Assembly: GCF_016801865.2 (NCBI RefSeq)
Contig: NC_068938.1
Coordinates: 29,214,240-29,278,239, forward strand
DNA from: Culex pipiens pallens
Taxonomy: Eukaryota; Arthropoda; Insecta; Diptera; Culicidae
Reading direction: 5' to 3'
DNA: 64,000 nucleotides
The notes below the pieces were generated by a model. That model searched no databases and was not told the origin of the DNA. It saw only the letters and a list, made by a program, of their open reading frames with translations. Positions 10,270-20,462 of this stretch are shown here, one piece after another; position 1 is the first letter of the stretch, and every line of letters begins with the position of its first letter. The position numbers were made by a program, and so were the translations under genes.

Positions 10270-12068
10270 CAATGTCCGTATATTTAACAGGTCCGGCTGA
10301 AAACGCTTTGGTTTAGTGTTAGTAAGCAAAAAAGTGTCAACATTCGCGATGCCTCTGGTGATGACGTCATACCGTTCTTGCTACTATAGGATGATATACA
10401 AAATGAATGGAAAATTAATTACATTGTATGTTTTATGCATTTCTAGAAAATGTTTTGCATGAAAATCGTGTTTTGCAAAAGTTGCGAAAGATTTAACCGA
10501 GAATTTTATTGATTTCTAGATGGAAAACACTTAACCACTTCTAACGCATAAACCACGTGTACCATTTTGGGAGGGGGTGGTGGTTGGGGAAGGGAATCGA
10601 CAATAATTATTCAATTATTGAAGTAAGTCCATACAAAAAGGAAAAAAATGAATGAAAATCATAGCTTTAGCGAATAGAAAAGTTAATATTGAACCATATC
10701 CTAAACAATTTAAATGGAACATTGGTAGACAAATATACACTTCACTTGATTTAATCATGATTTTATTGTGAATCAAAGATCATTCAGAGGGTCCGCGTTA
10801 ATCAAAGGAAAGGGATAACATATCCCATCAATGCTTCCTTCGATGTTTACCAAATTTGAGGAAGTTTCGCTCGCTTAATTGGTTCCGTGTGCTTCTGCAA
10901 TGTAAGGGGTGAAGATTCCAAAGGCAGCTGATCTTGAACACCGTGCTGCGACCTGGTGCATCAACGGTTTATGTTGCTGCTGCTGAGCAGGAAACCACTT
11001 TGAGTCTTGGTCAATTTTGCGCAAGTGGTACATGTCACGCCGTACATGACGCTGCGGTTGGGGCGGAAGTGGATAAAGCTGCTGGGGAGCTTAGTTCATG
11101 TGTGGCGGTAGCCGTCCGTTCGTGCGTCGACATGACGACCTGCTATGGTTCAAGCTGTTTATGCACCTGATTGTTGGCCACAACCGGCGGTGCATTGGGA
11201 ATTTTCCTATTCCCGAAGTCCCAGTGATGGCGGTTCTTCGGTAGATATCGACTCAGAGCTTTTGCTTCGGCCGCACGGTACACTGCGGCAAATGCTTGGC
11301 GTTCCTCTTTACACTCGTGGTACTTCTGACGCCGCTGCTGATGGTATCTCCCAGCTGGCGCGGAATAGACTGCTGCTGAAGGGGTTGATGCTGAACGTGA
11401 TCGCCGGCTGTACGGCGACCGGGACAAGAACAACGCGTACAGGAACGGATCGCCACCGAGCTGCTACTGCCGAATGCTTGGCCAAACCATCTAGTTCCTT
11501 CACTGTTTGGCTAATCTGTTCCGCCACCGTTTCCACCGTCAGTTCCGCTCCCGTCGGTTTCCAGAAGTCAAGATATCAAACGGCTCAAAAACATCCGCCG
11601 CCAACGTTTAATAGCTTGCAACTTCACGGGTCCATTCCTCCTATGCCAGCGGACGGTGATCCTTACTCTGCTTGTTCGGACTGACTCTTCCGGGTCAAAA
11701 ATTGTTGAAACAGCTGCGAATAAAAGTATAAGTTATTAAACTATAAAATTTCTCAAACTTTTTGTTAACCTTTTTGCAAAACATTCTTCTGCAGATCGTT
11801 ATCCGTGTTATCCAAAGGATTGGATGACATTGGCACGGCACAGGTTCCTTAAAATCCACGAAAAACTTGAAAAACTAAAAATTTCCCTTGCATTCGCTGC
11901 CAAAATAAACGGTATGACGTCACACCGCTCTGCTCTGACAGTGCACGGAGAGAAAAACTACATAAAATTACATTTCGTAGCTAAACCTGACAAAAATTTT
12001 TTCTCTCCGTTCTCACACTAATACAGCTATAGAAACATAGCCGTACCTTTAAAGGATGGATTACCTTG
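10270..12068 (+). mobile_element. 1.8-kb Mutator-like element, copy 1
   Basis: The ends are CAATGTCCGTATATTTAAC and CTTTAAAGGATGGATTACCTTG. Outside both lies the same 9-mer AGCAGCGGC (10261-10269 and 12069-12077), a clean 9-bp target duplication. The termini are imperfect long inverted repeats: both arms carry TTTAA-AGGT-CGGCT, a (T/A)TTAGTGT block and TGACGTCATACCGTT. The subterminal parts are AT-rich. The core (about 10930-11690) is GC-rich and coding-like, and no transposase is seen. A 9-bp duplication with long TIRs fits Mutator-like elements, and the GC-rich core fits captured host sequence. A second copy lies inverted at 30436-32226. Confidence 0.8.
10934..11684 (+). pseudogene. GC-rich, coding-like core of the 1.8-kb element (captured sequence?)
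   Basis: I do not recognise a family. On this strand one frame (from about 11145) stays open to 11684 for 179 codons. In another frame, near 11270-11340, a membrane-helix-like stretch CLAFLFTLVVLLTPLLMAI is legible in copy 2 and disturbed here. On the opposite strand copy 2 has a 120-codon ORF (30980-31342), while copy 1 is frame-broken by an insertion near 11380. Changes between the copies therefore break different frames. Composition contrasts sharply with the AT-rich ends of the element. It is best treated as captured, decaying gene sequence; the true reading strand is unknown. Confidence 0.35.
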
Positions 12069-12077
12069 AGCAGCGGC

Positions 12078-13104
12078 AGTAGCAGGATCGGTCCTTTGGT
12101 GTGACTTGTACACATTTCCGCCATGGTTGTTGCAGTGAAAGGAAAATTGTGTTTTTTATCTTGCGAAAATCTTCAAGGATGATTCCGACGGAAGTGTGTG
12201 GAGGATGTGGAGATTCGAGGGAAAGGAAACTTAATTTTTGCTTTGTCTGTGTGTTTTCGTAAAGGTGTACCGTAATGTCAGGGTTGAGGTCGGCAGGATG
12301 TTTTTCGTCCCTTTTTTTGCTGAGGATTTCTGTGCTGTGTGTTTGGCGTTTTAGGAATCTTGAGTTTCTTCCTTAGAAGTCGAGATGGAATTATACAATA
12401 TTGTTCAATGTTTTCTAGTTGTAAATAGAGTAACAGCATGTAATTCCATCGAGCACCTATGGTTTGCATCTCAGCACGTTTAATTACAGTTTCTGAAAGG
12501 CGTTTTAAACTGAAATCGAATAATAATTAGCTCAAGCGGCAGGGATCAGCAAGTTTACACGAATGGTTTGGCCTTCAAAATTGGCCTGAATAATCAGGGG
12601 GCAAAGAAAAATTTTTTTTCGAAAAACTTTAAAATTTTAATGAAAATTAAAGTTTAATCAACTGAAAACCAGTTAAAATGCATTTTCCCGCGTTTATAAT
12701 CATATTTAGCATGTTTGAACTCCTTTGAAAACATTTTAAATTTTCATGAAATACCAATGTACAGTCCCACTAAAAGTTTTTTTTTTGCGAAAAAAAATCC
12801 GTCAATACCTCGATATTTTCAAAACTAATGATTGGAAAGCAACTGTACGCCTGTTAAATGCATTTTAAAGCACTTTTTTCATGCACATGTTGAAACCTAG
12901 GCTTGTAATTTCAGTTTTTATAATTTTGTATTTTTTTGCCCCCCCCCCCCTCGACTTTGGTCGAGCCGAGGGACATAAACTTCAAAAAACATTTGCAACG
13001 GGCAATATATTTTTTTTCTGTTTTTCACATTTATGAAAAAAAAAATCTGGTTGTATCAGGTTGTTTTATGTCATTAGTTCAGAACAAAACAAAAAATATG
13101 CATA
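12078..13104. other. Intergenic stretch with a diverged MITE copy
   Basis: From 12078 to about 12540 the sequence looks single copy. On the minus strand a short ORF begins at ATG 12124-12122 in good context (CAACCATGG) and runs into the right end of the 1.8-kb element. From about 12570 to 12994 lies a diverged copy of the TAA-flanked MITE at 19984-20459, including the poly-C run at 12941-12950 and the end TTTGCAACGGGC. The rest is AT-rich. Confidence 0.5.
12570..12994 (-). mobile_element. Diverged copy of the TAA-type MITE
   Basis: Inverted relative to 19984-20459, it shares GCCTTCAAAATTGG, AATCAGGGGGCAAA, ATCAACTGAAAAC, AAATGCATTTT, the TCGACTTTGGTCGA hairpin beside a C run, and GACATAAACTT ending in TTTGCAACGG. 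The left terminal repeat is lost or too diverged to see. Confidence 0.6.
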
Positions 13105-13480
13105 CAGTCCAGACTCGATTATCCGATGCCTCAGAACAATTCGAATAATCGAATAATGAAAAAAATATTTTTTTTCTTTGCCTTACATTACTCTAAAGTG
13201 ATTTTTATTTTTTTAAATCCATGATGGCGGCCAAAATGACGGTTAAGAAATACTTAAAAATGGATTTAATTATTTTTATGGCAGTCAACCATTCAAAGTT
13301 GACTAAAATGGGGGCCCAGAACTCGAATTTGATGTTAAAAATAAGAAAATGAAAAAAACGCGAAAAACATTTTTTTTTGTGATTCGATTATTTGAAGTCC
13401 TATACAAACCTTCGGATAATCGAATTTCGGATAATCGAAACTTAGATTAATCGAGGCTTCGGATAATCGAAATTGGACTG
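13105..13480 (+). mobile_element. Pogo-like TA MITE
   Basis: It begins CAGTCCAGACTCGATTATCC and ends GGATAATCGAAATTGGACTG, with TA on both outer sides (13103-13104 and 13481-13482). The CAGT termini and TA duplication are typical of the pogo branch of Tc1/mariner. There is no ORF. Related copies lie at 14773, 42572 and 46239. All share the internal phrase CCA(A/T)GATGGCGGCCAA or a variant of it. Confidence 0.85.
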
Positions 13481-13482
13481 TA

Positions 13483-14772
13483 TTTCTTATTATGATTTAA
13501 AACTTCAAAGTTGGCGAAAACAAATTATACTGCAGTTCGTCTTATTTTTTTTACCAAAATACTGTTTCTCGGTAAAATTAAACTCATAATTAAGAAAAAA
13601 GTTAAAAACACTTATGAAATTAAATAAGGGCTGTATTTAAAGGTTTAAAGAACAAATAAAGCCTCAATTGCTGAAAGATTTCAAATTTAAATCGAACCAA
13701 TAGTTGAAGAGACATTGTCAGTTGAAAAATGTAAGTGATAAACGGTAGAGATTATCAAGAAAATGTGTCGAGTCCTCAATAATTGCAAATACGATTTTGA
13801 AAAAAAAAAATATATATTTTTTTTAAATTATTTGTCCAGATTTTCAATATTGTTCAAAAATCACTTTTTCCATAAATGTATAATTTCTAGGGTGACCAGC
13901 TAGGGTGCCCAGAATATCTTACCTTTTTTTTTAAAACCTCACTTCATTTCTTGAGCTATTTTAGGACTCTGGGTCAAATATGATCAAAATCGGTCAAAAC
14001 TTCTAGAGTTTTTTTTTGAAAAGGTCCTATAAGCTTTTGAGTTTCATATGTTTATAGGATCTTTTTTTTTAAAAGCTATAGATTTACCCATTCATAATTA
14101 AAAGTAAAGTTTATATGAGAAAAATCGGAAAAAGTATGAAAACCTAAATTTTCTTAAAGTTTTGTCTGCAAAAAAAACTGTAGATTTACCCATTCATAAT
14201 TGAAAGTAAAGTTTATATGAAAAAAAAAATCGGAAAGATGTATGAAAACCTCAATTTTCTTAAAGTTTTGTCTGCATCTACATCCACCCAAATATTTCCA
14301 AACCCTAGTGACCACTCAAATACCGTTTTCAAATTCTCGACTTTACAGGCCATGCAATAATAAGCATTTCTTATCTAAAGAATGATTTTCAATCAAAAAC
14401 TGTTTATAAAGTTAAGCCATCAAACATATTTCTAAATAAATTTTTAAAACATACTTAAAAAAACGAAAGCTATAATTATTTTGATGCAGAGAGAAAACAA
14501 TCAGTTTTCACAAAATAACAAGAAGCTTAACAAAACATATAATTTTAATGTTTTTTTTTAAATCCAAATGTTATGTTATAAAAATTACCGATTTTTAAAT
14601 TATATTTTAAATTTTAAATTTATTTTTTTATCAAAGAACGCATCATGATTACAGTTTTTGATGCGTTTTTGTATTTTTTTTTGCAATTAATGTTGATTCA
14701 TCGATTTTTTTCTTGGATAAAAATTAAATTGTAAATTAAATTGTACATGTTTGTTTATGCAAATTTCTAATG
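13483..14772. other. AT-rich intergenic stretch with a small conserved hairpin
   Basis: No gene is visible. At 14018-14075 AAAAGGTCCTATAAGC and TTATAGGATCTTTT face each other across the phrase GAGTTTCATATG. The same hairpin-like unit returns near 28690, 34215 and 44020/44624. An imperfect direct repeat (AGATTTACCCATTCATAATT) recurs at about 14080 and 14180. Confidence 0.5.
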
Positions 14773-15169
14773 CAGTCCAGACTCGATTATCCAAAGGCCT
14801 CGAAAAAAAAATCACTTCGGATAATCGAATCACGAAAACAATATTTTTTCGATGCCTTATTTTTGATTGTCGAGCATTAATATGACTTCAAATATGCTTT
14901 AAAATGATTTAGAATTTTAAAATCCAACGTCGGCCAAAATAGCGGTGTTGAAGTACTGCTAAAAGGCAATCAACAACTCAAATCTGACTAAAAAGTGGTC
15001 ACAGAACTCGAAATTGATGTTAAAATCTAATCAATAAAAAACACGAAAAATAAAAAATAAATGTTCATGAATCGATTAATTGAAGTCCGATACAATCCTT
15101 TCGGATAATCGAACTACGGATAATCGATAATTCGGATAATCAAGGCTTCGGATAACCGAGTCTAGACTG
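14773..15169 (+). mobile_element. Pogo-like TA MITE
   Basis: The left end is CAGTCCAGACTCGATTATCC and the right end GGATAACCGAGTCTAGACTG followed by TA. The left target base pair reads TG, probably a mutated TA. It belongs to the same family as 13105-13480 and has no coding capacity. Confidence 0.83.
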
Positions 15170-15522
15170 TACCTACAACTTTTCTCAGAACACAAAATCG
15201 ATCAAAAAGTTCTTCTCATGATCCAAATAAAAAAATTGCGAAGAAATTTTGAATAACTGCAGTTTTTTTTAAAATAGCTTAAAATATCACAAATGAAGAA
15301 TGGATTAAATTAAACAAATTTATAGTAAACTAATTGAAGTAAGATCTACTATCTGTCAGAATAAAAGAAATATATTTGGTAAACACCTCGTTGCAAGGAA
15401 TGAAGTAAATTAGTTCAACTCAATTATTATTTAAATCAATACAATTTTAGTTAAATTTATATATGATATAAATTTCACACATCCTTCTAGCTCATTCGGT
15501 TTCGTAAAAAAATGGTCACCTG
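15170..15522. other. AT-rich spacer
   Basis: I see no ORF, repeat end or RNA gene in this stretch between two small transposons. Confidence 0.5.
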
Positions 15523-16231
15523 CACAGCAAAAAAAAAGTTGAATTTTGGATGGTTGAAAATTTGGTAGGTTGAATATTCCCTCTTTTTTGAGTAATATTA
15601 CATAAAAAATGTGTAAAAATGCGAACCTGATAAATACACAGTCCAACAAGATTTTGTCTCTGAGACGAGTATATGTGTTCCTTGTAGAATTTTGCCTGCT
15701 GAATCCTAATCCGGGTCCAGAATTGCTCCAAATGGTCCCAATTTTGAGATACACCCGTTTGAAATGTTAGTTTAGGCCAAAATAAGCTACTTTGTTGACT
15801 ATTTTACAAAAGAACTATTGTATAAACAACTAAACCAATACATGTATCTTAAAGTTCACGTTTTCTCCTTTCTGAAACGTGAACTTTAAGATACATGTAT
15901 TGGTTTAGTTGTTTATTCAATAGTTCTTTTGTAAAATAGTCAACAATGTAGCTAATTTTGGCCTAAATTAACATTTCAAACGGGTGTATCTCAAAATTGG
16001 GACCATTTGGAGCAATTCTGGACCCGGATTCGGATTCAGCAGGCAAAAATCTACTAGGAACACATATTCTCGTCTCAGAGACAAGAAACATTTGATTTTT
16101 TGTTGAACTGTGACATTCATCAAAAACTGATGAATTTTCATCAATTCCTGATATAATATTACACATTTTTTTCGACACAAAATCTGTCACCATTTTCTGA
16201 TGAATATTACCATCATTTTTTTTCTGTGTGG
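15523..16231. mobile_element. Hairpin MITE with near-perfect 200-bp arms
   Basis: The centre at about 15865 separates two arms (about 15654-15860 and 15872-16086). They are almost exact reverse complements, from TTGTCTCTGAGACGAG at the outside to ACGTGAACTTTAAGATACAT at the centre. Outside the strong arms a weaker inversion continues to CACAG(C)AAAAAAA ends. There is no ORF of its own. Transcription through it would give a long hairpin RNA. Confidence 0.75.
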
Positions 16232-18222
16232 TTAGTATGAATAAAAAGTTTACTCTCCCCATATTTTTTTAAATTTACCCGAATTACTTCATAAGTTCAT
16301 CCCGTTCAGTTCATCAACATTCATTGGCCCTGCGGGGCTGAGATTACATGTTTATCTGTTTACTCTCCAGATGTGATTGCTCAAGTTTGATTTACTTTTC
16401 GCGCAATACACCCATCCAGCTGTGGAAACCCCTTTTATTATTTTATTGTAACATCAATCTGCAACATATTTTCAAGTTTTGTCTCCTCGAACTGTCACTC
16501 ATCCCTTCGACTGAATACAATATTTGTAACAAACCCCGGTGCTGTTTGTTTTCCCGAGTTGTTTGGCGTTTATTTACCTTTCAATATAGATTACGACGAT
16601 GATGCTCATCTGTATACACGAGACGGTTATGACCCAAGCTTGTAACTTATTCGTTGATGAGCCATATTTCCTTTGTCATCTCTCGCTGGCTAGGGCAGAC
16701 AAAACACATCACGAAAAACTCATTTTGTTCATATATTTACGAACCGGATCAGCTCCTGCGAGAGTAAATAGCCCCCGGGGACCGGAGATTATGTGACAAC
16801 AACAAATTCGTAGGCCCTGGCTCGGTACTCGGAGTGGAACTCACAGTACAGGACAGGCCGGGCCAGCTGCAGCTGAGGGATCACACCGGCACCACGATGG
16901 TCGGGAGCAGGAGTGGGAGCGGAAAATATACATGTCCTTGCTCGCAGAAGGATAAACTTTTACTTGCGCCACTTTGTTGCCACTGGGAAAGCGGATGGGG
17001 AACGGTGCTTGAGAATGTTGAAATTTGCTTAAAATAAATAAAATATGTTTTTTGTAAATTGCTGAAACTAAATTATAAAAAAAATATATAAGTTTATGCA
17101 AAATGTGATAATTAATTTCGTTTGAAATTCGTTTGGAAATTAAGATGTTATTGGAAATTTCACGTTCTGTAGATAATTTAAAATAACTTTAAAACTATTC
17201 AATGAAAAAACTTTGGAATTTAATAATTTTCATTGAATTGTTTATTTTGTGCCTTTCATTTCATTAGGGCACATAACTTTTGTAAACAAGAGTGCTGTCA
17301 TTTCGTGCTTGCGATTTCATTAGGGCACATAACTTTTTTAAGGCAAGAGTGTGTCCTTTTCACACCTTATGTAAACTGTCATTTGAGTGAAAAGGACACA
17401 CTATTGTTTACAAAAGTTATGTGCCCTTTTGAAATGTTAGGCTCCATTTGAGTGAAAGGGATACACTTTTGTTTACAAAAGTTATGGGCCCTTTTGAAAG
17501 TTAGGCTTTATTTGTATGAAACTTTATACCTGGATCGACATTTCAAAAAGGCGCATAAGCATTTTGGCAGCTACAACTATTTTTTTATATTCCGAGGCAA
17601 CAAGTAACTATACAACAGATCCAGAAGTGTTGAAAGTAGCTGCGGAGGCCAGCTATTGATTTGCTTTTCAAGTTTTGTGAATAAGTTACATAAAGCTTGA
17701 GAATTAGCAAAATAGTTCAATCTGTCAAAATGCTTATTCGCCCTTTTCAAATGTTTATTCATTTGAGGTTGTCGATTCCTTATGTCTAATTAAGTAAAAA
17801 GGCTTCATTAGATTTATCATAGAAGTCTCCATACAAATTTGGTGGCTGGTCATATAAAGTGCTATGAAAACATTCGAAAATCTGTAACTTGAGAAGAGAT
17901 TTTCTGTATTGGGCGAAAAGGTCCCATAAACAAAATTTTCAGTTTTTGGTGTTTTTAAAACCGTCTTGAGTCAGGGGTATTCAAAAATACTCAAAAAGCA
18001 AAAAAATGAAAATTTTGTTTATAGGACCTTTTAAAGAACTCTTGAACTTAATTCTAAATTGAAAAACACATTTGTAAAATGTGGATAAGTTGTTTCGTTT
18101 TTGAGTTATAGTCATTTTTAGTTTGAATTATTAAACAAAATTTTCTTTTTTTGAATTTTATAAATAGTGTCCATCCTTGTTCATCTTTGATAAAAATATT
18201 TATATTCGAGACGCTGAAAAAG
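16232..18222. other. Intergenic stretch, partly single copy
   Basis: 16300-17000 is relatively GC-rich and looks unique; no exon can be defined in it. At 17255-17500 GGGCACATAACTTTTGTAAAC-like phrases occur several times in both orientations, probably a decayed small repeat. At about 17925-18050 AAGGTCCCATAAACAAAATT and AATTTTGTTTATAGGACCTT form a hairpin related to one at 48930-49075. Confidence 0.5.
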
Positions 18223-18858
18223 TTAAGGGGTTACATACATGTAGAAAATCACAAAATTTTATATTACAGAATATTTGTTAAATCCACTCAAAAGATGATT
18301 ATTAATCACTCCTGAAAGTTTCATGAAGATATTTCATGATTAAACTGAGTAAGAGACGATTTCAGCTCAAAATTTTGCCATGCCCAAAGCGAGCTGCCAC
18401 GATATCTCGAGATGGGATGGACCAAATTGGCTGAAATTTGAGGTGAAGACTCTTAAGATGTATCCCGTGTGCATGACGAAGCCCAATTTTTTTAATTTGC
18501 TTTTTAAAAAAATACAAAAATCAATAACTAAGCGTTTTTTTATATGAGAAACACAAAAATATTTTTATCTTTTTTTTAAATAAACTTTTTGAAAATCGGG
18601 CTTCGTCATGCACACGGAATTGGTTTAACGAGTCTTCACCAAAATTTTGAGCCGATTTGGTCAAGACAGTGTTGAGATATCGTGGCACCCGTTTTTTGAA
18701 ACTGCTAACTTGAAATTGCTATATCTCTATGTTGCAACCAAATATCTTCAAATTTGTTTTGTTAGTAGGTGAAAATGTATATTTTAATGCCCTGAAAAAA
18801 GAATTTCAAAAAAGTTGAAGTGTGTGCTCATACTAACCTATGACCTATGACGATATAC

Positions 18859-19232
18859 ATGCACAGCAAAAAATCCTATGGTAAAATCGCATGCCAAAGC
18901 ATGCACATCACCTTCGTCAAAATAAACACTTAATATTACACACTGCATGTACAATTTTTGCAAACACAAAAAAAAGTTGCATCCGACGGGATTCAAACCC
19001 AGCACCAACAGTAAGGACTGGTGCCTTAGCCCGCTCGGCCATCAGACCGATGAAGAGCTGTAAGGATAAACGCATATATGAGCTTGACATTTCGGTCAAG
19101 TAGTTTTCCCATACTGATGGGCTACATGTTTCAGGGTGTAAAATCACATAGAATTGCATTAAATAATGCAATATTTATTTTACACCCAGGCCTTTTACAC
19201 GCAGCTGGATTACTACTTTTTTAGCTGTGTGT
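18859..19232. mobile_element. Nested small element carrying a tRNA-like region
   Basis: The ends GCACAGCAAAAAATCCT and CTACTTTTTTAGCTGTGT resemble inverted repeats and lie inside the TTAA element. The middle contains a tRNA-like sequence on the minus strand and palindromic TGGGTGTAAAATCA-type blocks (19133-19190). Confidence 0.45.
18973..19055 (-). repeat. tRNA-Ser/Leu-like SINE region
   Basis: On the minus strand the A box is TGATGGCCGAGCGGGCTAAGG, with a variable-arm-like segment and B box GGTTTGAATCCCGTCGG. The D and T arms are well preserved, but the acceptor halves (CGGTCTG and CGGATGC) do not pair. This is a SINE or tRNA pseudogene, not a working tRNA. Confidence 0.55.
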
Positions 19233-19246
19233 ATGTAACCCCTTAA

Positions 19247-19983
19247 AGCATATGTAGGCTTTTTTCTGACCTTTGGTTGCTAATATATATGGCCTTGCAA
19301 AGAATGGAAATTATAGAGTATGTTTTCCATTAGTGAACCCCTTTCCTATAGTGGACCCTCTGAAGGGTTTTTGATGAAAAATTCAATAAAATCACAATTT
19401 TCCAAGCGTGTTGTTGTCTACAAATCTTTTATTTGGCATGCTCAGCATCATTTAAAACAATGTTGATAGACATTGAATTGTCCTTTTTACCAAAATAAGT
19501 GTTTTGAGTTCGACATCTGAAATCAGCCATGGCCACTAGCATTTTCACAACAAAACTGCATTTATATTTTATGATTGAATTAACCATCCAATCATTTTTT
19601 GACTGATTATTTAACTTCAGCAAGTCGAAATAATGTATGTTTAAGGATCTTTACTAAAATATAGCGAAGAACTGCCATTTCCGAGCAAAAATTAGGGGGG
19701 TCCAATATAGGACAACGAAATCCAAACTTTTCCAAAAGTGGACCCCTGTTAATTTAACCTTCAAAAATGAAGAAAAAAGTGTATCCAAGCAAAAGTTTCT
19801 CTGAAACATACAATAAATGCTTGTTTTTATCAACCTAAACGCATATTTTTTTCAATAATGAGTATAATAATTTAGCTGTTTTCATGTTAAAAGTACCAAA
19901 AAAGCTGAAGCCGTAAGAATTTATAATTAATCACTTAACTGAAGCATCATTATTGCAGTTTGAAATGATATTTATAATAATAA
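19247..19983. other. AT-rich intergenic stretch
   Basis: No gene or clear element boundary is visible. Phrases with GTGGACCC recur here (19350, 19738) and at 20800-20840, possibly parts of one old repeat. Confidence 0.4.
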
Positions 19984-20459
19984 GGCCGTTGCAAATATTT
20001 TTCAAAGTTAATGTCCCTCGACTCTGACCAAAGTCGAGGGGGGGGGGGCAAAAAAATAAAAAAGTATAAAAATTGAAATTACGAGCCATGGTTTCAACAT
20101 TTTAATGAAAAAAGTGTTTTAAAATGCATTATACACCTGTCCAGTTGTTTTGCCATCATTAGTTTCCAAAATATCTAAGTATTGACGAAAATTTTATTTT
20201 TCGCGAAAAATATTTTTTTTGCGGTGCTGTACATTGGAATTTCATAAAAATTCAAAACATTTTAGAAAAAGCCCAAACATGCTAAATATGATTATCAATG
20301 CAGAAAAATGCATTTTAGATTGTTTTCAGTTGATTAGACTTCTATTTTCATGGAAATTTTGAAGTTTTTTGGAAAAATATTTTTTTGCCCCCTGATTTTT
20401 CAGACCAATTTTGAAGGGGGGGGGGGCGACATAAACTTTGAAAAATATTTGCAACGGCC
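19984..20459 (+). mobile_element. PIF/Harbinger-like MITE with TAA duplication
   Basis: The terminal inverted repeats start GGCCGTTGCAAATATTTTTC and extend about 30 bases. TAA flanks both sides (19981-19983 and 20460-20462). A 3-bp TWA duplication with GGCC ends is typical of PIF/Harbinger MITEs. Two G runs (20038 and 20417) sit just inside the ends. There is no ORF. Confidence 0.8.
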
Positions 20460-20462
20460 TAA

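Larger units (their letters stand above)
18227..19242. mobile_element. TTAA-flanked TIR element
   Basis: The termini GGGGTTACATACA (18227) and TGTATGTAACCCC (19242) are perfect inverted repeats flanked by TTAA at 18223-18226 and 19243-19246. This is the target used by piggyBac-type and Kolobok-type elements. Inside, 18360-18480 and 18590-18705 are inverted relatives (CTTCGTCATGCACACGG shared). A smaller element (18859-19232) is nested near the right end. No transposase is seen. Confidence 0.82.

Noticed and set aside
18973..19055. Possible tRNA-Ser or tRNA-Leu gene
   Set aside because: The A and B boxes are good, but the two acceptor halves cannot pair and the sequence is inside a mobile element. 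It was called a SINE remnant.
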